Shown here piece after piece: positions 5,138 to 9,123 of a DNA stretch of 9,123 bases. Made by a program: the position numbers and the translations under genes. The stretch spans positions 1-9,123 of the forward strand of contig JASEGX010000097.1 in assembly GCA_030017815.1 (NCBI GenBank), given 5' to 3'. The first letter of the stretch is position 1. Each line of letters begins with the position of its first letter. This DNA comes from Thermodesulfobacteriota bacterium. GTDB lineage: Bacteria; Desulfobacterota; QYQD01. The notes below the pieces were generated by a model. The model searched no databases and was not told the origin of the DNA. It saw only the letters and a program-made list of their open reading frames with translations.

Positions 5138-5980
5138 ATGCGAAAACGCATATATCCCATCTTTCTATCCGCTTGCTTTTTGCTTGTCGTTTTACTCCTG
5201 AGAACAATCTGGGCGGCGTCACCCGTTACTTATACTCCGCTTACCTATCAAGAAATTGGGCCCGGCCTTTGGTTTGCAAAAGTAGATATCTATAAAGAAA
5301 GACAAAAGGTGGAAACACTGATTTTTGTTAAATTAGACCCAAAGAAGAACAGATTTCGGGTACTGCATGATAAGAATGCCAAGACCATAGAAAAGTGGCA
5401 GGAGGTCACGGGCGCCAGTGTTATCTTTAATGGAAGTTACTTCCGCGAGAACTTTGAACCTTGCGGCTTAATTATAAGCGACGGGCAGATTAAAGGCCAT
5501 GTCCGGAATCGCTACATGAAGGGTATGTTTGTGGCAGAACCCCAAAAAAATATTTCGCCTCAGGCCGCAATCCTTGATCTGACGAAAATGAGCCTGGTAT
5601 CTGGCAACTTGCCCTGGAATCAGGGATTGCAATCTTTTCCTATGCTCATAGACAAAAATGGCGCTGTTCGTGTAAATCAGAGCGATCTCAAGGCCAGCCG
5701 CACGGCTATCTGTACAACTAAAGATGGCTGCGTAATTGTAATACATACCGAAGATACGTACTTTACGCTCTACGATCTGGCCCACTTCTTAAAGAAATTG
5801 CCGTTGGACATTGAACATGCATTAAACTTAGACGGTGGCATGGCGGCCGAGCTTTGTATCAGAACCGGGGGTCTGAATTACACGCACTACGGATACCAGA
5901 TGTCGAATTATACCGGGGAGTTTAGTCTAAAAGGTCTCCAGGCCAAGATACCTCTGGTAGTCGGGGTCTTTCCGCGCTAA
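5138..5980 (+). CDS. Exported phosphodiester glycosidase (NAGPA-domain) family protein
   Basis: The NAGPA/phosphodiester glycosidase domain removes sugars attached through phosphodiester bonds, as in the mammalian mannose-6-phosphate uncovering enzyme; bacterial members are mostly uncharacterised exported proteins acting in the envelope. The 280-residue product has a signal peptide (MRKRIY, hydrophobic residues 8-21, cleavage near A26/A27). Family signatures are in the expected order: NGSYF (98-102), a SRTAI segment (187-191) and LNLDGGMAAE around D232-G233-G234. An in-frame TGA lies at 5102-5104 and no other usual start codon follows it, so ATG 5138 is the start despite having no ribosome binding site. 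The gene follows a terminator and a promoter of its own and lies 40 nt before the nitroreductase. The substrate is not deducible. Confidence 0.85.
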   Translation: MRKRIYPIFLSACFLLVVLLLRTIWAASPVTYTPLTYQEIGPGLWFAKVDIYKERQKVETLIFVKLDPKKNRFRVLHDKNAKTIEKWQEVTGASVIFNGSYFRENFEPCGLIISDGQIKGHVRNRYMKGMFVAEPQKNISPQAAILDLTKMSLVSGNLPWNQGLQSFPMLIDKNGAVRVNQSDLKASRTAICTTKDGCVIVIHTEDTYFTLYDLAHFLKKLPLDIEHALNLDGGMAAELCIRTGGLNYTHYGYQMSNYTGEFSLKGLQAKIPLVVGVFPR

Positions 5981-6005
5981 TTTTCTCTGTGTACCCTGTG
6001 GTTAA
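5981..6005 (+). repeat. Member C of the CTCTGTG (9-nt) repeat family
   Basis: TTTTCTCTGTG, TACCCTGTG and GTTAA begin right at the stop codon of the glycosidase gene. On the minus strand the units are CACAGGGTA and CACAGAGAA. It fills most of the 40-nt gap before the nitroreductase. Confidence 0.65.
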
Positions 6006-6020
6006 AAAAGGGATTTTCAG

Positions 6021-6530
6021 ATGAATAATGAAGTGTTAAAAGCCATCTACGAAAGGCGTAGCGTACGAGATTTCAGCCCCATGCCGGTTGACGAACAACA
6101 GGTAATGGAAATAATCCGCGCCGGCAGTTGGGCCCCGTCCGGATTGAACAATCAGCCCTGGCGCTTCGTCGTGGTCAAGGATTCAAAAACAAAGGAAGAA
6201 ATAGCCGGACAAACTCGCTATGGGTCCATAATCGAGGCCGCTCCGGTTATCATCGCCGTATTCCTGGACCGTAAGGCCATGTATCACGAAGTGAAGGACG
6301 TCCAGGCTATCGGGGCCTGTTTACAAAACATGTTGCTGGCCGCCCATGCCCAAGGTCTGGGAGCCGTCTGGCTGGGAGAGATATTAAAAAATAAAGAGAA
6401 GGTGCGCGAATTTGTTTCCCTGCCCTCGCACCTGGAGTTGATGGCGGTTGTGGCCATCGGCCACCCCGCACAGCGCAATCAGACATCGGAGCGCAAGGGG
6501 CTTGATGAGCTGATATTAAAGATAATTTGA
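6021..6530 (+). CDS. Nitroreductase-family FMN-dependent oxidoreductase
   Basis: Members of this family bind FMN in a homodimer and use NAD(P)H to reduce nitro compounds, quinones or other acceptors in the cytoplasm; the physiological substrate is rarely known. The 169-residue length is typical of the short class. The phosphate-binding start ERRSVRDF (11-18) with R12, R13, S14 and R16 is intact. The SWAPSGLNNQPWRF segment (36-49) and the GLGAVWLGE loop (112-120) are characteristic, and it ends with an AIGHP-type strand. The ribosome binding site is weak (AAGGGA about 10 nt upstream). It may be read from the promoter at 5101 and leads the packed run towards coaBC: the next gene starts 14 nt after its stop. 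Confidence 0.92.
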   Translation: MNNEVLKAIYERRSVRDFSPMPVDEQQVMEIIRAGSWAPSGLNNQPWRFVVVKDSKTKEEIAGQTRYGSIIEAAPVIIAVFLDRKAMYHEVKDVQAIGACLQNMLLAAHAQGLGAVWLGEILKNKEKVREFVSLPSHLELMAVVAIGHPAQRNQTSERKGLDELILKII

Positions 6531-6533
6531 AAA

Positions 6534-6539
6534 GGGGAG
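6534..6539 (+). promoter_or_regulatory. Shine-Dalgarno that decides the lipoprotein start
   Basis: GGGGAG ends 5 nt before the ATG at 6545. A TTG at 6527 opens the same frame, but it would place this site inside the coding part, and it lacks a site of its own. Confidence 0.6.
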
Positions 6540-6544
6540 AAGCT

Positions 6545-7054
6545 ATGGTCAGTCAGAAAAACCTGCTTAGATTATCATTGTTGCTACTTATTATTTTCAT
6601 GGTCGTGCCGGGTTGTGCGGGCACACTAAGCCCGACAGCGCCGCCGGCCACCGAAGAAAAACACTCCTACGGCCCTCTAAAATCAGGCAACACCGGGAAT
6701 TCACCCACATATTACGACTTCGACGACGTTCTCATACCACCGGAACTAAAGCTTGATACCCAGAAGTCGATGGTTGTTAGCACTTCCACCTTTAGCGGTG
6801 GAGTGCTGGTATTCAACGGTTATGTTGATCAGGCCTCACTTATCGACTTCTTCCTTAAAAACATGGCCAAAGATAACTGGCAGCTAAAAGGAAGCATCAA
6901 ATACCGCCATACCGTACTTACCTTTGAGAAGCCGAACAAAGGCTGCGTAATAACCATTGGTGAACAGACATTTAACACGCCGGTAGAGATATGGATCGGC
7001 ATCCTGCATGAACCGAGTACGGGACAGCTTCCTTTGAGGCAACCGAGGCTTTAA
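6545..7054 (+). CDS. Uncharacterised lipoprotein in the coaBC run
   Basis: The 169-residue product has a lipoprotein signal: a hydrophobic stretch (10-21) and VVPGC with the lipid-modified Cys at 24. The residue after it is Ala, not Asp, so transport to the outer membrane is expected by the Lol rule. A Pro/Thr/Ser-rich linker follows, then a compact domain with DFDDVLIPPELKLD (near residue 60), FSGGVLVFNGYVD, FFLKNMAKDNW and a final segment with GCVITIG and VEIWIG. The pattern (small globular beta-rich domain) resembles unnamed lipoproteins of Deltaproteobacteria, with no function known to me. It lies 14 nt after the nitroreductase and only 3 nt before coaBC, so translation of coaBC is probably coupled to it. 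Confidence 0.85.
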   Translation: MVSQKNLLRLSLLLLIIFMVVPGCAGTLSPTAPPATEEKHSYGPLKSGNTGNSPTYYDFDDVLIPPELKLDTQKSMVVSTSTFSGGVLVFNGYVDQASLIDFFLKNMAKDNWQLKGSIKYRHTVLTFEKPNKGCVITIGEQTFNTPVEIWIGILHEPSTGQLPLRQPRL

Positions 7055-7057
7055 CTG

Positions 7058-8275
7058 ATGCGCTTCTCTACACTTTCCTCTAAAAAGATTTTGCTCGGGC
7101 TAACGGGCAGTATAGCCGCCTATAAGTCGGTAGAACTGGTGCGTGAACTATCCCGGCAGGGTGCGGCAGTAACTGTGGTGATGACTGAAAGCGCCGGTAA
7201 GTTCGTTGGTCTCACCACATTCAATGCCCTCTCCGGCCATCCCGTTTACACGGATCTCTTTAATAATCCGGCAGAGCCGGCCCTGCACATCAATCTTCCC
7301 CGTCAGGCCGATGCCATTGTAATTGCCCCGGCTACAGCTAATTTCATCGGCAAGATGGCCCATGGCATAGCCGACGATCTTCTTTCCACTATAGTCCTGG
7401 CAGCCCAAAAACCTATCCTCGTCTGTCCGGCCATGAACAGCGCCATGTACGAACATCCGGCCATGAAAGGCAACTTGGAGCAGATCCGTAGATACGGATA
7501 CCAGGTTGTTGAACCGGAAACCGGCCCCCTCGCCTGCGGAGATGAGGGGCCGGGCCGCCTGGCCGAGCCGTCCACTATCTGTGAGGCTGTAAAAATAGTT
7601 CTGGAGAAAAAAGATCTTCAGGGCCAGAAGATTATGGTAACCGCCGGGCCGACCGAAGAGCCCATAGACCCGGTTCGTTTTATCTCAAACCGTTCATCCG
7701 GCAAGATGGGATATAGCCTGGCCCGCGTGGCCAGACGGCGGGGAGCGGAGGTTGTACTTATCAGCGGTCCTACCTGCCTTTCCAAACCCTGGGGCATTGA
7801 ATTCGTGCCGGTACGCACTGCGGCCGAGATGTACAAGGAGGTCATGTCCTATTTTGATTGGGCCACTATTGTGATCAAAGCAGCAGCAGTGGCTGATTAT
7901 GGCCTTTCGACCGTTCTCCCCCAAAAATTAAAAAAGGGGACACCGGATCTATCCCTCACTCTCACGCGCACCCCTGATATACTCAAAAAATTGGGTAAGC
8001 GCAAAAAACGGCAATTTTTAGTAGGGTTTGCGGCAGAAAGCAAAAATTTAATAGCTGAGGCGCGCCGAAAATTAAAGGAGAAGAATCTGGACTTAATCGT
8101 GGCCAACGATATTACCGTTCCTGGAGCCGGTTTTGGATTCGACACTAACCAGGTAAAGATCATTACGGCGGATGGCGGGGTAATTGATTCCCCTCTCCTC
8201 GATAAGGAAGAAATAGCGTATATCATCCTAGACAAAGTTTTAGAAGTTCTGCAAAGAAGAAGGGGGAAGTCATAA
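7058..8275 (+). CDS. coaBC: Bifunctional phosphopantothenoylcysteine decarboxylase / phosphopantothenate-cysteine ligase
   Basis: This cytosolic enzyme couples cysteine to 4'-phosphopantothenate (CTP-dependent, CoaB) and decarboxylates the product with FMN (CoaC) to give 4'-phosphopantetheine for coenzyme A. Its 405 residues match the usual length. The CoaC half (about 1-182) has the GSIAAYK start, H77 in LHINL, PAMN with N127 and the LACGD Cys C160. The CoaB half shows VTAGPTEEPIDPVRFISNRSSGKMG-type signature parts, with N211 (E. coli N210), the AAVADY segment and K290 in QKLKK (E. coli K289). All catalytic residues appear present. The start 3 nt after the lipoprotein stop has a GAGG site (7045-7048) inside that upstream gene. 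The uracil-DNA glycosylase follows after 10 nt. Confidence 0.97.
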   Translation: MRFSTLSSKKILLGLTGSIAAYKSVELVRELSRQGAAVTVVMTESAGKFVGLTTFNALSGHPVYTDLFNNPAEPALHINLPRQADAIVIAPATANFIGKMAHGIADDLLSTIVLAAQKPILVCPAMNSAMYEHPAMKGNLEQIRRYGYQVVEPETGPLACGDEGPGRLAEPSTICEAVKIVLEKKDLQGQKIMVTAGPTEEPIDPVRFISNRSSGKMGYSLARVARRRGAEVVLISGPTCLSKPWGIEFVPVRTAAEMYKEVMSYFDWATIVIKAAAVADYGLSTVLPQKLKKGTPDLSLTLTRTPDILKKLGKRKKRQFLVGFAAESKNLIAEARRKLKEKNLDLIVANDITVPGAGFGFDTNQVKIITADGGVIDSPLLDKEEIAYIILDKVLEVLQRRRGKS

Positions 8276-8285
8276 GACGCCAGCC

Positions 8286-9020
8286 ATGAAGGCCCGGAGT
8301 AAAGAACTACTGGAAATACTGTCCCAATGTAAAGACTACCTCTCCTTCCGCAAGGATATGGGGCTGGGTTTTTTGCCTGCGTCTTTTTCTAATAACCCAA
8401 AGCCGCGCAGGACAGGCGTCTCGCCTGTCGAAGGAAGGGTTTCAGAGGAAAACATCGGCTCAGGGAAACAACTGACTCTGGCTGACGTGCGCCGCGAGCT
8501 TGGCGATTGCCGGCGTTGTAAGCTACACAAGACGCGCACCAATATAGTCTTTGGCGCGGGCAATGAACAGGCAAAATTAGTATTCGTGGGCGAAGGGCCG
8601 GGACTGGATGAGGATATACAGGGAGACCCGTTTGTCGGAGCCGCCGGACAGCTTTTGACCCGCATCATTCAGGCCATAAACCTGACGCGTGAAGATGTCT
8701 ATATATGCAATATCATCAAGTGCCGGCCGCCCAAAAACCGAACTCCCGAGCCAGATGAACGAGAGGCATGTAAACTATTCGTGCTTAAACAGCTCGATGC
8801 TATAAGACCTCACCTGATCTGTGCCCTGGGAAGCGTCGCGGCCCAGACCTTGCTCGAGACAGCAGCGCCGATTGGCATATTGCGGGGCCGTTTTCATAAC
8901 TTTCAAGGCACAAAGTTGATGCCTACCTACCACCCGGCCTATCTACTGCGCAATCCAGCCAAAAAACGCGAGGTCTGGGAAGATATGCAGATGGTGCAAA
9001 AGGAATACCAGGCGTTATGA
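8286..9020 (+). CDS. Family 4 uracil-DNA glycosylase with an iron-sulfur cluster
   Basis: Family 4 UDGs cut uracil (from cytosine deamination or dUTP) out of DNA, starting base-excision repair. The catalytic domain spans about residues 63-244. Four Cys place the 4Fe-4S cluster: C75, C78, C146 (in KCRPP) and C162, the last two 16 apart as in the Thermotoga enzyme. The first active-site motif is GEGPGLDED (102-110), the second HPAYLLR with H216; RPPKNRTP is intact. An N-terminal extension (1-62) is unlike the minimal thermophile enzymes; its linker contains a REP-like palindrome read as TGVSP. No clear Shine-Dalgarno is seen, but the 10-nt gap after coaBC suggests re-initiation. The paired order coaBC then UDG also places it in the preceding operon. 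Confidence 0.94.
   Translation: MKARSKELLEILSQCKDYLSFRKDMGLGFLPASFSNNPKPRRTGVSPVEGRVSEENIGSGKQLTLADVRRELGDCRRCKLHKTRTNIVFGAGNEQAKLVFVGEGPGLDEDIQGDPFVGAAGQLLTRIIQAINLTREDVYICNIIKCRPPKNRTPEPDEREACKLFVLKQLDAIRPHLICALGSVAAQTLLETAAPIGILRGRFHNFQGTKLMPTYHPAYLLRNPAKKREVWEDMQMVQKEYQAL
8407..8431 (+). repeat. REP-like palindrome inside the uracil-DNA glycosylase gene
   Basis: GCAG (8407-8410) precedes a perfect 8-bp stem, GACAGGCG (8411-8418) and CGCCTGTC (8422-8429), with a TCT loop, then GA. Foot, stem, 3-nt loop and closing GA parallel the element at 3920-3942. It lies in frame and codes for R42 to V48 of the enzyme's N-terminal linker. The hairpin is seen; the REP assignment is inferred. Confidence 0.55.
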
Positions 9021-9061
9021 TTATCACCAGAGATGGCGCTGTTGTAAAAAGTCAAAATTAC

Positions 9062-9088
9062 CGCAGAGGTCACCGAGAACGCCGAGAT
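9062..9088 (+). repeat. 9-nt tandem repeat, three units
   Basis: CGCAGAGGT, CACCGAGAA and CGCCGAGAT follow without gaps in the opposite orientation to members A-C. The stretch CCGCAGAG (9061-9068) can pair with CTCTGTGG (9115-9122), so it forms an inverted pair with the next element. Confidence 0.6.
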
Positions 9089-9110
9089 AACATATTAAAC
9101 AGTTTAAAGT

Positions 9111-9123
9111 TTTTCTCTGTGGA
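9111..9123 (+). repeat. Member D of the CTCTGTG repeat family, cut by the window edge
   Basis: TTTTCTCTGTGGA matches the beginning of members A-C and is cut by the right edge. The 9021-9123 stretch otherwise holds no gene I can support and no terminator. Confidence 0.55.

Noticed and set aside
5468..5785. Minus-strand frame inside the glycosidase gene
   Set aside because: It is antisense to a gene with signature motifs and carries none itself.
6527..6544. TTG start for the lipoprotein overlapping the nitroreductase stop
   Set aside because: It would put the strong GGGGAG site inside the coding part and lengthen the signal peptide with charged residues.
7148..8235. Several minus-strand frames opposite coaBC
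   Set aside because: They are shadows of a well-conserved gene with complete catalytic motifs.
9017..9123. Frame starting at an ATGA overlap with the uracil-DNA glycosylase stop and open to the window edge
   Set aside because: Most of it reads through the 9-nt repeats, giving an Arg-rich low-information product; no ribosome binding site or family motif is seen. A longer window would settle it.

Overview
The window reads as a chromosomal stretch of a Gram-negative anaerobe-like bacterium with near-balanced base composition. Several products carry Sec signal peptides, one is a lipoprotein and one looks like an outer-membrane beta-barrel, so an outer membrane is likely. The protein styles and the many short intergenic repeats remind me most of Desulfobacterota (former Deltaproteobacteria) or a neighbouring phylum. 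That assignment is an inference from resemblance, not from a search.

Left third, minus strand: three genes are read leftward. They are a small protein with an HxxxCxxC motif and an acidic tail (1942-2268), a NifX/NifB-type cofactor-binding-fold protein with a His/Cys-rich tail (1500-1895), and the N-terminal 482 codons of DNA polymerase I (1-1446, running off the left edge). The polymerase keeps every 5'-nuclease acidic residue but has lost the catalytic acids of the proofreading domain. It appears to have its own promoter, placed so close to the ATG that the transcript would be leaderless.

Middle, plus strand: three envelope genes stand apart from each other. They are an aromatic-rich exported protein (2508-2972), an exported protein with a GWG-type motif and a basic coiled-coil-like tail (3129-3818), and a putative outer-membrane beta-barrel (4073-4903). 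The gaps around them hold short repeats: two 7-nt-period arrays, several members of a 9-nt-period family and a REP-like hairpin with a GTAG foot. A strong intrinsic terminator (5027-5059) closes this block.

Right part, plus strand: a second leaderless-looking promoter (5101-5130) drives an exported phosphodiester glycosidase-family protein (5138-5980). A nitroreductase follows (6021-6530), then a tightly packed run of lipoprotein (6545-7054), coaBC (7058-8275) and a family 4 uracil-DNA glycosylase (8286-9020). CoaBC makes 4'-phosphopantetheine for coenzyme A. The glycosylase starts base-excision repair, a pathway in which Pol I fills the gap. A REP-like palindrome is embedded in frame in the glycosylase linker.

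I did not find a convincing new multi-gene system. The most interesting signals are the two matching leaderless promoter layouts, the proofreading-dead Pol I, the repeat families and the REP-like element inside a gene.
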